NCBI GenBank assembly: GCA_044425575.1 | Contig: JAWXVE010000045.1 | Location: forward strand, 1-18,761 | Source of the DNA: JAWXVE01 sp044425575 | Lineage (GTDB): Bacteria > Bacillota > Clostridia > Lachnospirales > Lachnospiraceae | Reading direction: 5' to 3' | Length of the DNA: 18,761 bases | Shown here: positions 1 through 8,088 of the stretch, piece by piece | Position numbering within the stretch: the first letter of the stretch is position 1 | Layout: every line of letters starts with the position of its first letter | Made by a program: the position numbers and the translations under genes | Notes under the pieces: model-generated | What the model was told of the DNA's origin: nothing | The model's input: only the letters and a program-made list of their open reading frames with translations | The model's database searches: none

Positions 1-1289
1 CAACTACCACTAGTGCATCTGGAACGACCATTGATATGAGCCAGACTACGGATAATACTGTGGTGGTTAAAGCTGTTGCCATGGTGCCAGGTGGTTCCTC
101 ATCCCTTGTTACTACATTTGTGTATTATTTCAATGAAATAGCAAATGCACCAACTATCTCTCCAGCAGGAGGGGAGTTAACCGTGGCCACCTATGCCACC
201 ATTTCTGCTACTAGCGGAACTATCTATTATACAACAGATGGCACTACTCTTCCTTCTATGGATGAAGGAATCTTATATGAGGAAGCCATTTTAGTCAATC
301 AAGCCATGACTATTAAGGCTGTTTCTGTATCAGAAGATGGCGAGTATAGTCCTGTTACCACTGTGGAATTTACTTTAGCAGAACAAGCAAGCACACCAAC
401 ATCATCACAGAGAAGTGGAACAATAGAATCAGGTACAGAGATTGCCTTAGAAACGACTACACCAGATGCCACCATTTATTATTCCACAGATGGAACGGTG
501 CCAACGGGAAGTAATTTATCAGAACTGCTAGAGTATACGTTACCTATTTCAGTAAGCCATGATACATACATTCAAGCAGTTACTTACGTAGATGAAATGC
601 GATTAAGTAGTGTAGCCACGTTTTCTTATGAAGTAGACACCATAGAAGGATTAACTAATAAGGAAATAGCAGAGGCACTTTTACAAGAAGATAGCTTGCA
701 AAGTTCTGACCTTTCTAAGTTGCCAACTAAGTATGAAGAATTAACGCAGGAGGGCAATGCAATCTATTTAGAAGATTGGCTTGCGACTACCTTTGTAATA
801 GCTGAGGCTGGTGTAATTCCAACGAATACTAGTCTGGAATCCAAGGAATACACTAGTAGCAAAACAGCCATTAGTAATGTGCAAGCATTGCTAGGAGCAG
901 AGTATACGATTCTAGAATCCTACGATATGAATCTGTACGCAGCAGGTTCGAGAATTGAACCCGATGGAGAGGTGCTCATACAGCTTTACATTCCAGAGGG
1001 TTATGATAATGCCAATCTAGTACTTGCTTATGTAAATGATGAGAATCAGATTCAACTATTAGAAACATTTCGCGTAGATGGCAAGTTATGTGCTTATGTA
1101 ACGCATTTTAGCGTATATGCAATAGTAGGGATGGCACAGTCAGAACAAGTGGAGATTCACATTAACATTGCATACGTGCTTGCCACAATTGCTGGAATGG
1201 TAGTCGTTAGCTATGCAATCTTTAGAATTAGTCACTTAATTAGCGGTAAAAAAGCAAAAATGGGTAGTAAATACTACCCGAACGAGTGA
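1..1289 (+). CDS. Membrane-anchored surface protein with chitobiase C-terminal-type repeats (5' partial)
   Basis: The reading frame is open from base 3 with no stop, so the gene begins left of the window; the ATG at 36 lies inside a repeat and is not the true start. The visible part has beta-sandwich repeats of the chitobiase/beta-hexosaminidase C-terminal type, seen as 'IYYTTDGTTLPS' and 'IYYSTDGTVPT', up to about base 640. A linker follows, then a membrane-proximal domain ending 'YVTHFSVYAIV', one transmembrane segment (about bases 1161-1241) and a short basic tail. The repeats should lie outside the cell and the C-terminus inside. The last about 130 residues align with the end of the next gene product, so the two are tandem paralogues. 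These repeats are common in clostridial wall and carbohydrate-active proteins, but no catalytic domain is visible. A role in cell-wall or glycan contact for the injection system is inference. Confidence 0.85.
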   Translation, partial: TTTSASGTTIDMSQTTDNTVVVKAVAMVPGGSSSLVTTFVYYFNEIANAPTISPAGGELTVATYATISATSGTIYYTTDGTTLPSMDEGILYEEAILVNQAMTIKAVSVSEDGEYSPVTTVEFTLAEQASTPTSSQRSGTIESGTEIALETTTPDATIYYSTDGTVPTGSNLSELLEYTLPISVSHDTYIQAVTYVDEMRLSSVATFSYEVDTIEGLTNKEIAEALLQEDSLQSSDLSKLPTKYEELTQEGNAIYLEDWLATTFVIAEAGVIPTNTSLESKEYTSSKTAISNVQALLGAEYTILESYDMNLYAAGSRIEPDGEVLIQLYIPEGYDNANLVLAYVNDENQIQLLETFRVDGKLCAYVTHFSVYAIVGMAQSEQVEIHINIAYVLATIAGMVVVSYAIFRISHLISGKKAKMGSKYYPNE

Positions 1290-1305
1290 GGGAAGTGATA
1301 ACAAT

Positions 1306-4300
1306 ATGTGGTATGATAGCAAAGTAAAGAAGAGAAAATACAAGAGAATAAAGGTAATATCCCATAGCAGATTAAGGCAGCAGAAGATGCTTAGGTTACG
1401 TATGTTATTTCTAGGATTCTTACTAGTAACTATTACAAGTACTACATTATATTTTACTAATGGACAGCTTAGATGGGGAGAATTACTCACAAGAGCAACT
1501 ACATCAAGTCCCATTACCTATTCGGGAATTCTTCTTGGAGACTCAGGGACTTACGACCCTACACAGTTTGCCTTGTATGAAGAGGATGCAACTACCTACC
1601 AATACATACAGAAAGTAAACGGGGTAAGTGAGGACGATTCTTCTTCCACTATACCGACCATTGCAATATCAGAAGGGAATGATTTATTAATCGGATATGA
1701 TGGGCAATTGTACAATACTGTATTCCTACACTATCGTGTAGGTTCCACAGATAATGCATATAAACTACAACAGTTAAATTTGGGTTCTAATACCATAGAA
1801 ATCCCTACTGCTGACCTATGGAGTGCCTTGAATGATAGTACCAACTCAGATGGTGGGATAGACGTGTATGTGACCACTAGTTTCTGGAATACGGTCAGTG
1901 GATATCAGACCAATGCAGTCTTTTATATTACGAAAAAAGATTTATTCCCAGTTCCAGCCATTCAGCTTATGGCAAGTAATCTAGAGATGACAGAGTCTAG
2001 TTTATTAGAAAATGCCACAGAAGCTGGATTAGTAGCCAACACAGCACAATTGGCAACTCAGACCTATAAGTTTACCGATAGTAATACCCAGATACAAGGT
2101 GCTACCTTACAATACGCTGTATCAGAAGATTTTATTGATTATGATAATAGAGGTAATTTGGAGTTTCAAGAAATAAAAGTAGGCGATACCTTTACCGCAC
2201 CAAGTGGAAATGACTCCTATTATTATGTTTATACCAGATTTCTTCCAGACGACAAGGTTAACTATGATACCTCAGCCATTACAGTCTATAAGATTGAGCG
2301 AAAGGTAGTGAATACGACAACGATTACAACAAGTATCGGAGGTGGAGGTACTACAGTAGATGTAGGAGATGTTATTACATTTCAGGCTTCTGGAATTGAG
2401 AACGCTACCACCATGCTCTACTTATATCGTATAGATGGACAGAAGATTAATACGTCGGTAGTGGCATCTACAGATGTAACAGGTAGCTCCACATACACGA
2501 ATGGTGCAAGTGGTCAGGAGGAAATTACTTATTATGACAATAGTAGTGAAAATGATTATCTGAATTATAGAGGAACTTATTATCAGTTAGATGCTGAGGT
2601 TACCTATACAACTAGCAATTTTACCGTATCTAATTCTATCTTAAGTGATGGAGAGCTTATTATCTATGCAATGGCTGTTCCTGTTGAGATGACAAATGAT
2701 GCAATCTGGCCAGAACTTATGATACCAACTTATGTTACCACCTATCAATTAAAATTAAGTAGTTATGTACAAGCGGTAACAGCTACACCAGATGATGGAA
2801 CAAGTGGTGTGAAGATTAATGATACCATTACCTTAGCATGTAGTGATACAGAGGCTACGATATTTTATACCACATCTGCTACGGCACCCTTAGTAGAATG
2901 GAATGGCAGTAAAGTAGTGGGTAGTAATAATATGTCTTTAGAATACACAGGAGAAATTGTTATTGATGATACTTTGTATGAAGAGGGTGGAACTTTAGCC
3001 ATTACAGCAATTGCTGTTAAATATGATAGCAATGGGTATCAGTTATCGCAAAATAGTGATCCAGTCACATTCCTATATACCTTTGGCACGCTAGATTCTG
3101 TTGTAGCAACCATTACAGCAGATCCTGCCACAACAGATGATGCTATTACAGGAATTGCCGTAGGAGAATATGTGAATTTAACACATGATGCAGACTTAAC
3201 GACTTACCCAGATGCAACCATCTTTTATACCACAGATGGTACGGCTCCTATTGTAAATGATATAGGGGGAGTGCCAACATCAGGATCCACTAGTACTTCT
3301 AAATATACAGGAGCTATAGCGGTACCAACCTCAGATGATTTGATTTTTACCATAACAGCAGTAGTAGCATCAAGTGGGTTTGCAAATAGTGATATTGTAA
3401 GATTTACCTATCAGTACCCAGACAAAACCACAGCTCCATATGCCACACCAGGAACAGGTACCGTGGTCGCAGGCACCAGCGTATTATTAGGAGTAGCCGA
3501 AGAGGGTGCAATGATCTATTACGAGATTACATACGATGGAAGTACACCAAGTGACCCTACTGTCTCCAGCGCAGTTTATGGAGAAGGAACACCAATCTTG
3601 ATCACTTCCAATACGAGAATTAAGGCAATGGCAAAAGGTGTAAATGGATATAGTGCCATTGTAGAATTCCAATATACATTAGCAGACCAATTAGGAACGC
3701 CAACTCCATCCATTGCCACAGGGTCTATTGTGGCAGGAGGAACTTTACTAACCTTATCTTCTGCTACAGAAGGGTATATCTATTATACAACAGATGGTTC
3801 TAATCCAAGTGATTCAGAGAATAGTGCCGTACTCATTGGTACAAGTGTGATTCTAAGTGGAGCACCAGGCGAAACGATTATCTTAAAAGCTTGTTCCATT
3901 GATACGAATAAGAGTACAAGTGATGTGGGAACTTACAGTTATACCATTAGTAACTTCGAAGGTGGAGTGTTCACAGATGTGGAAGTGGATAGTACCATTG
4001 CAAATGGCTCTACCATACGCCTCTATACAGATGTAACAGGGGGTATGATTTACTATACAACAGATGGCACCATGCCATCAGCAACTAGTACACAAGGAAC
4101 GGAAGTAACAGTCATGGGAGAAGCAAATACAGCCTTTAACATTAAGGCAGTGGCAATTGCAAGTGGGTCTACCCAGACCTCTACGGCAGGAAGCTTCACT
4201 TATTACTTAATGCCGAAGTTGAAAACTGCCAACGCAGATGTTCCAAGTGGGGCAATTTTTACAGAAGAAAGTAGTGTAACCTTATCAGCAGAATTAGGAA

Positions 4301-5334
4301 GGATTTACTATACAACAGATGGCAGTGATCCAACTACATCAAGTTCTCTTTATATTGACCCAATTCAAGTGAACAAGGCAGTGACCATACGAACAATTGT
4401 GGTACAAGAGGATTATGAGAATAGTGATATTCGAGAATTTCAGTATACGTTTGCAGATAAAGTAGCAACACCAGAAGCATCCCTAGAAAGTGGTCAAGTG
4501 AATCAAGGGGAAGAGCTAGTCATTACTTGTGACACAAGTGGTGCGACGATTTATTACACCACCAATGGAAATGCACCATCTCTTGATGATCCGGATTCCT
4601 TGCTTACTTATAAAGAACCGATTCCGATTTTATCAGCAGGAACGTATAAGTTCATTGCAGTAGTGGATGGAATGGAATCAAGTAGTGTCCTAACAAGGCA
4701 GTTAACCGTAAGAGAACCAGTTGTGGTAGAAACAGAAGAAGAGACCACCATTAACATTGGTGAGGATAGCAGTACCGACCGTCTCCAAAGTAGGACGACT
4801 TTCTCTGATACATCTGGACCAAGTTATGAAGATGTGGTTCTTCGAAATGCTACTTATGGAGCGGTGATTTCCACAGAGCATGATGTAATACCAGATGATG
4901 TAACTTTGAAGATTGAGCGAACTACAGTAAACGAAACAGCCAACACCATGTTACAGCAAAGGTTAGGATCCAACTACTCCATTATAACAAGTTATGATAT
5001 TAACTTATTAAGCAATGGGGAATCTGTTCAGCCAGATGGTACCATAGAGATTGGACTTCCAATTCCAACAGAATATGAGAATACCATTATCTACATGGTG
5101 TATTTTGCAGATGATGGAACCATGGAGCTATACGAGACGAGACGAAGCAACGGAGTTGCCTATGCGCTAGTGGACCACCTAAGTGTCTATTCTATAGCAG
5201 CATCGGTGGATACAGAGGACGAAATGGATCATCAATTCCTCATCTTAATTGCAATCATAAGTGGGATAGCCCTTGTGATTACAGGAACAGTCATTTACCG
5301 ACGTGTTACAAAACGTACATTAGACCAAGAATAA
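1306..5334 (+). CDS. Giant surface protein (1342 aa) with about seven chitobiase C-terminal-type repeats and two membrane segments
   Basis: The ATG at 1306 follows the previous stop by 16 bases, with a GAGGGAAG stretch upstream. A basic N-terminus (to residue 32) precedes a hydrophobic segment at about 33-50, which is a signal anchor or uncleaved signal. Residues about 60-485 are unassigned beta-rich sequence. From about 486 to 1137 there are repeats marked by 'FYTTSATAP', 'FYTTDGTAP', 'IYYTTDGSNPS', 'IYYTTDGTMPS', 'IYYTTDGSDPT' and 'IYYTTNGNAPS', the chitobiase/beta-hexosaminidase C-terminal fold signature. The membrane-proximal domain ends 'LVDHLSVYSIAASV', then a transmembrane helix (about 1311-1331) and a basic tail. 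With both ends anchored, the bulk would form a loop outside the membrane. It is a paralogue of the preceding gene. Known relatives occur in surface adhesins and glycan enzymes; binding to peptidoglycan or glycan is possible but not shown. Confidence 0.9.
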   Translation: MWYDSKVKKRKYKRIKVISHSRLRQQKMLRLRMLFLGFLLVTITSTTLYFTNGQLRWGELLTRATTSSPITYSGILLGDSGTYDPTQFALYEEDATTYQYIQKVNGVSEDDSSSTIPTIAISEGNDLLIGYDGQLYNTVFLHYRVGSTDNAYKLQQLNLGSNTIEIPTADLWSALNDSTNSDGGIDVYVTTSFWNTVSGYQTNAVFYITKKDLFPVPAIQLMASNLEMTESSLLENATEAGLVANTAQLATQTYKFTDSNTQIQGATLQYAVSEDFIDYDNRGNLEFQEIKVGDTFTAPSGNDSYYYVYTRFLPDDKVNYDTSAITVYKIERKVVNTTTITTSIGGGGTTVDVGDVITFQASGIENATTMLYLYRIDGQKINTSVVASTDVTGSSTYTNGASGQEEITYYDNSSENDYLNYRGTYYQLDAEVTYTTSNFTVSNSILSDGELIIYAMAVPVEMTNDAIWPELMIPTYVTTYQLKLSSYVQAVTATPDDGTSGVKINDTITLACSDTEATIFYTTSATAPLVEWNGSKVVGSNNMSLEYTGEIVIDDTLYEEGGTLAITAIAVKYDSNGYQLSQNSDPVTFLYTFGTLDSVVATITADPATTDDAITGIAVGEYVNLTHDADLTTYPDATIFYTTDGTAPIVNDIGGVPTSGSTSTSKYTGAIAVPTSDDLIFTITAVVASSGFANSDIVRFTYQYPDKTTAPYATPGTGTVVAGTSVLLGVAEEGAMIYYEITYDGSTPSDPTVSSAVYGEGTPILITSNTRIKAMAKGVNGYSAIVEFQYTLADQLGTPTPSIATGSIVAGGTLLTLSSATEGYIYYTTDGSNPSDSENSAVLIGTSVILSGAPGETIILKACSIDTNKSTSDVGTYSYTISNFEGGVFTDVEVDSTIANGSTIRLYTDVTGGMIYYTTDGTMPSATSTQGTEVTVMGEANTAFNIKAVAIASGSTQTSTAGSFTYYLMPKLKTANADVPSGAIFTEESSVTLSAELGRIYYTTDGSDPTTSSSLYIDPIQVNKAVTIRTIVVQEDYENSDIREFQYTFADKVATPEASLESGQVNQGEELVITCDTSGATIYYTTNGNAPSLDDPDSLLTYKEPIPILSAGTYKFIAVVDGMESSSVLTRQLTVREPVVVETEEETTINIGEDSSTDRLQSRTTFSDTSGPSYEDVVLRNATYGAVISTEHDVIPDDVTLKIERTTVNETANTMLQQRLGSNYSIITSYDINLLSNGESVQPDGTIEIGLPIPTEYENTIIYMVYFADDGTMELYETRRSNGVAYALVDHLSVYSIAASVDTEDEMDHQFLILIAIISGIALVITGTVIYRRVTKRTLDQE
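2761..4716 (+). repeat. Array of chitobiase C-terminal-type protein repeats
   Basis: About seven divergent repeats of roughly 80-120 codons lie inside the 1342-residue protein. Each carries a '(I/F)YYTTDG-x-x-P' core, at about bases 2863, 3219, 3520, 3777, 4047, 4303 and 4547. Most units have diverged in DNA, but short stretches around the motif stay identical: 23 bases match between 4047-4069 and 4302-4324, and 21 bases match between 3777-3797 and 221-241 of the upstream paralogue. Such tracts could support unequal recombination that changes repeat number. Confidence 0.8.
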
Positions 5335-5362
5335 AACGCACCAAGAAAGAGGGAAAGAGCAG

Positions 5363-7147
5363 ATGTTAAATCGAAAATATTATGGATTTGAAAGAAACAA
5401 CTATTACTACGGTAAGTTATTAACATCAAAAGATTTTCAAGAAGAGCAATGCTACTTTAGTGGAAAGAGACGTTTTGAGAACCGTTCTTTGTATGGAGTG
5501 GGAATTCTAAAGGGGATGGATGTAGTCATGGCAGACGATACTTCTATTATTATACAGTCAGGACTTGCACTAGATGCAGGTGGACGAGAAGTGGTTGTTC
5601 CAGAGACACAAGTTATTAAGTTAGCAACCATAGATGGATATGAGAATCTAACAACGGAAACAGCCTGCCTTGGTATTGCTTATGAGGAAAAATTAAGTGA
5701 TCCCGTCTATTCTGCCATTGGCATTCAGGGGGCAGACCAAGGTGAAATGTATAATCGCATTAAGGAAGGGTATCGCCTCTTTATCTTAGACGAGAAGGAC
5801 TGTATTCCAGTGGTCAAGAAAGAAGAGTTATTCTTACATAAGACGCGAATCTATGAAGATAAAGATATTCGCATTACCCAGATTATTCCAAAGATTGCAT
5901 TACAAGGGAAGCAGATTAAGAGCAAAGTCATTCTTGAAAAATTATCCCATAATAGTGCTATGATTTCAGTGAATTACACCATAGAATTACAAGGATTTAT
6001 CGACAAGGAGATTGTAGTATCAGCAGATAATCTACTCTTAACCAAAGGGGAGACTCATACCATGGAACATCTTCTCACACCAGAAGATTACGTATTTGGT
6101 AGCCAAGATATTCAAGCAACGATTATGGAAGTGACCATTCAAAAGGCAGAGAAGCGTGATACCATTCAATATAAGTATGCTTTTATCATAGAGACCATGG
6201 TAGGAAGTATGCAAGATTATCTCTTAAGAGAGTACCGAGAGGGTGCCATGGATGTGGAATTAGAGAATCGCATGGATGAGAAGATTTGGATTGCGAAGAT
6301 TCACTTAATCACAGCAGGTACTTCAACGATTATTGATTCCATTGGTCCGGCACCATATGACCAATATATCTATACAACAGAGCAAGTATTGCTCATTCAT
6401 ACCATGGAGGAGTATTTCCACGGAAAAGCAGAAGTAGGTGTGGCTACCATGCCAAGCAACATTCCGATTACATCTGTACAAGGGAACAAATCGGATGGAG
6501 TACGGACTAGATCTAGCGGAGTCTTTGAAATGTCATTTGGCAATGGAGGCGAAGCAGGACGCAATTACTTATCTGATGAGATTATGCATGGACTTGGTTC
6601 GGGGGCCGTCTATGTTAAGGCAGGCATTGAGTACATTAGCAAAGACAGTGCGACCAATAAGAATCGAGAAGAGATTATCATAGGGGATAATACCATCTTT
6701 GCCAATGCGGAAGTAGTGGATGAGAAACTTCACCAAGTAGATATGGCTATTAAGATTCTACCGGATCGAGGAACTTTTGTATTAGGCGTTCGACCAAAAG
6801 TAAAGACCGGTAAGATGAGCCTCCGTATTCGTTGGTACGCATTTAAAACAGAAGATATTCAACAGCGTGTGGCTAAGACAAATGAGCAAAAGGGTTGCAT
6901 TATGATTCAACCAGATACCATTCTCTTATCACCGAAGGAAATGGCACATATTAATCCAGTCTTTATTAATATGCCAGAAGAAGCATTGACCTTTACTTTA
7001 TTAGATCCAAATGGCGGTAAAGTAGATAAGAATGGAGTCTATACAGCTCCAGCACAAGAAGGTGTGTACGAAGTGAAAGCAGCGTGTATTAGCGATCCAG
7101 ACATCTTTACCCATGCATTTATTATTGTATCCCAGAAGAAATCTTAA
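5363..7147 (+). CDS. CIS-associated tail protein with N-terminal 'LLTxxDFxxEQ' domain and C-terminal Ig-like domain
   Basis: The ATG at 5363 follows a GAGGGAAAG ribosome site. The N-terminus reads 'YYGKLLTSKDFQEEQCYF', then 'KRRFENRSLYGVGILKGMDV' and 'GLALDAGGREVVVP'. From memory, this pattern (short GKLLT, DF/L, EQ, then NR-LHG-G-V-GLxV) recurs in uncharacterised proteins next to extracellular contractile injection systems in several phyla. The middle (residues about 180-500) is beta-rich and unassigned. The last about 80 residues ('GGKVDKNGVYTAPAQEGVYE') look like a bacterial Ig-like domain. There is no signal peptide or membrane helix, so it is probably a cytosolic particle component, perhaps at the baseplate periphery or fibre. 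Its position between surface-protein and membrane genes suggests it may link the particle to them; that is inference. Confidence 0.75.
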   Translation: MLNRKYYGFERNNYYYGKLLTSKDFQEEQCYFSGKRRFENRSLYGVGILKGMDVVMADDTSIIIQSGLALDAGGREVVVPETQVIKLATIDGYENLTTETACLGIAYEEKLSDPVYSAIGIQGADQGEMYNRIKEGYRLFILDEKDCIPVVKKEELFLHKTRIYEDKDIRITQIIPKIALQGKQIKSKVILEKLSHNSAMISVNYTIELQGFIDKEIVVSADNLLLTKGETHTMEHLLTPEDYVFGSQDIQATIMEVTIQKAEKRDTIQYKYAFIIETMVGSMQDYLLREYREGAMDVELENRMDEKIWIAKIHLITAGTSTIIDSIGPAPYDQYIYTTEQVLLIHTMEEYFHGKAEVGVATMPSNIPITSVQGNKSDGVRTRSSGVFEMSFGNGGEAGRNYLSDEIMHGLGSGAVYVKAGIEYISKDSATNKNREEIIIGDNTIFANAEVVDEKLHQVDMAIKILPDRGTFVLGVRPKVKTGKMSLRIRWYAFKTEDIQQRVAKTNEQKGCIMIQPDTILLSPKEMAHINPVFINMPEEALTFTLLDPNGGKVDKNGVYTAPAQEGVYEVKAACISDPDIFTHAFIIVSQKKS

Positions 7148-7209
7148 GGGAACTATAGACAAGAACTAGCAAGTGGAAAGGAGGGATCATTATCTATTAT
7201 GGATTAAAC

Positions 7210-8082
7210 ATGGAGTTAGAAGTGGTAAGAACCGTTCTAAAGAATGAGGTGAATGAAATCTACGTATGCACCAATCTTGCCAATAATTCAGGTGAATTCT
7301 ATACCATGATTGCAGTTGCTAGCGTAGAACATCGCAAGATATTAGCAGATAAAATGAATAATAGTGGTCTTTTCTTTGGGAATAAGGATTTTATTGGGTC
7401 TTTTCTCCAAGCGAATCAATTAAATATTGTATTTCGCTACTATCATGAAAACTTACTCTCCCTAATGGGGAACGTATATTTGTACCAATTTGTAGAGTGT
7501 AAGGAAACAGCACTTAGTATGATTGCCACTGTGGCAGAGACGAACTTAAAGGATAATGTTGGACTTTTATTATTAGAAGATAGAAATATTAACATTACCA
7601 AAGAGGGGGAGATTGTAGTCAATTACTTCTTAGACTTTGAGAAGTTGGGAGAGGAGATTACAGAGCGAGAATTTTTCAAGCATTTAGCTGCTCGTGTATT
7701 TGCCATTTTAGAACAGAATTATAAAGAAAAGTACAGTACACCAGAGTTATATCCAGATGATTTACAAGTATTTTACCTGAGAATGAAGAATGTAGGATTT
7801 ACTTCTTACGGACAGATGATTAGTGTCATTCGTGATATGGCTAATAAGCCTATTGAGATGAAAGGGTTCCTTTGGTGGATTAGAAGCAGACTCCTTCGCA
7901 TGAGAGGATTCTTATTTAAAAATAGTATGAATGCATTTTTAACCATATTGATTCTTGTAACACTCATCTACGGTATTTACAATGTAACCATTCGCCTTCG
8001 GGCATATAGAGCATACAACAATAGTATGAGTTATTACGGAGTAGAAGAAATTGGCGGAGTATATTTGGGAAATGAGGAATAG
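7210..8082 (+). CDS. Single-pass membrane protein with a degenerate kinase-like cytosolic domain
   Basis: Residues 1-240 should be cytosolic, followed by one transmembrane helix (about 242-260) and a short outer tail. The cytosolic part follows the order of a protein kinase fold: a strand 'FYTMIAVAS' near 30-38, a hinge-like 'LNIVFRYYHENLLSLM' at 71-86, and 'LLLEDRNINITKEGEIV' then 'NYFLDFEKL' at 120-146, which resembles the catalytic-loop and DFG region without its catalytic residues. The pseudokinase-plus-helix layout resembles EssB/YukC of type VII secretion, though no sequence identity is claimed. The ATG at 7210 lies 24 bases after AAAGGAGGG (7177-7185); a non-ATG start (ATT 7189 or ATC 7192) in the same open frame would fit the ribosome site better. 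The stop is 6 bases before the receptor gene, suggesting translational coupling. The protein is unrecognised by family name; the fold call is inference. Confidence 0.75.
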   Translation: MELEVVRTVLKNEVNEIYVCTNLANNSGEFYTMIAVASVEHRKILADKMNNSGLFFGNKDFIGSFLQANQLNIVFRYYHENLLSLMGNVYLYQFVECKETALSMIATVAETNLKDNVGLLLLEDRNINITKEGEIVVNYFLDFEKLGEEITEREFFKHLAARVFAILEQNYKEKYSTPELYPDDLQVFYLRMKNVGFTSYGQMISVIRDMANKPIEMKGFLWWIRSRLLRMRGFLFKNSMNAFLTILILVTLIYGIYNVTIRLRAYRAYNNSMSYYGVEEIGGVYLGNEE

Positions 8083-8088
8083 TAGAAC

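Noticed and set aside
36..38. ATG at 36 as the start of the first gene
   Set aside because: The frame is open to the window edge, reads as repeat sequence ('TTSASGTTIDMSQTTDNT'), and no ribosome site precedes the ATG.
6438..6683. 81-codon plus-strand ORF inside the LLTxxDF protein gene
   Set aside because: It is an out-of-frame shadow of a well-supported 594-residue CDS, with no ribosome site.
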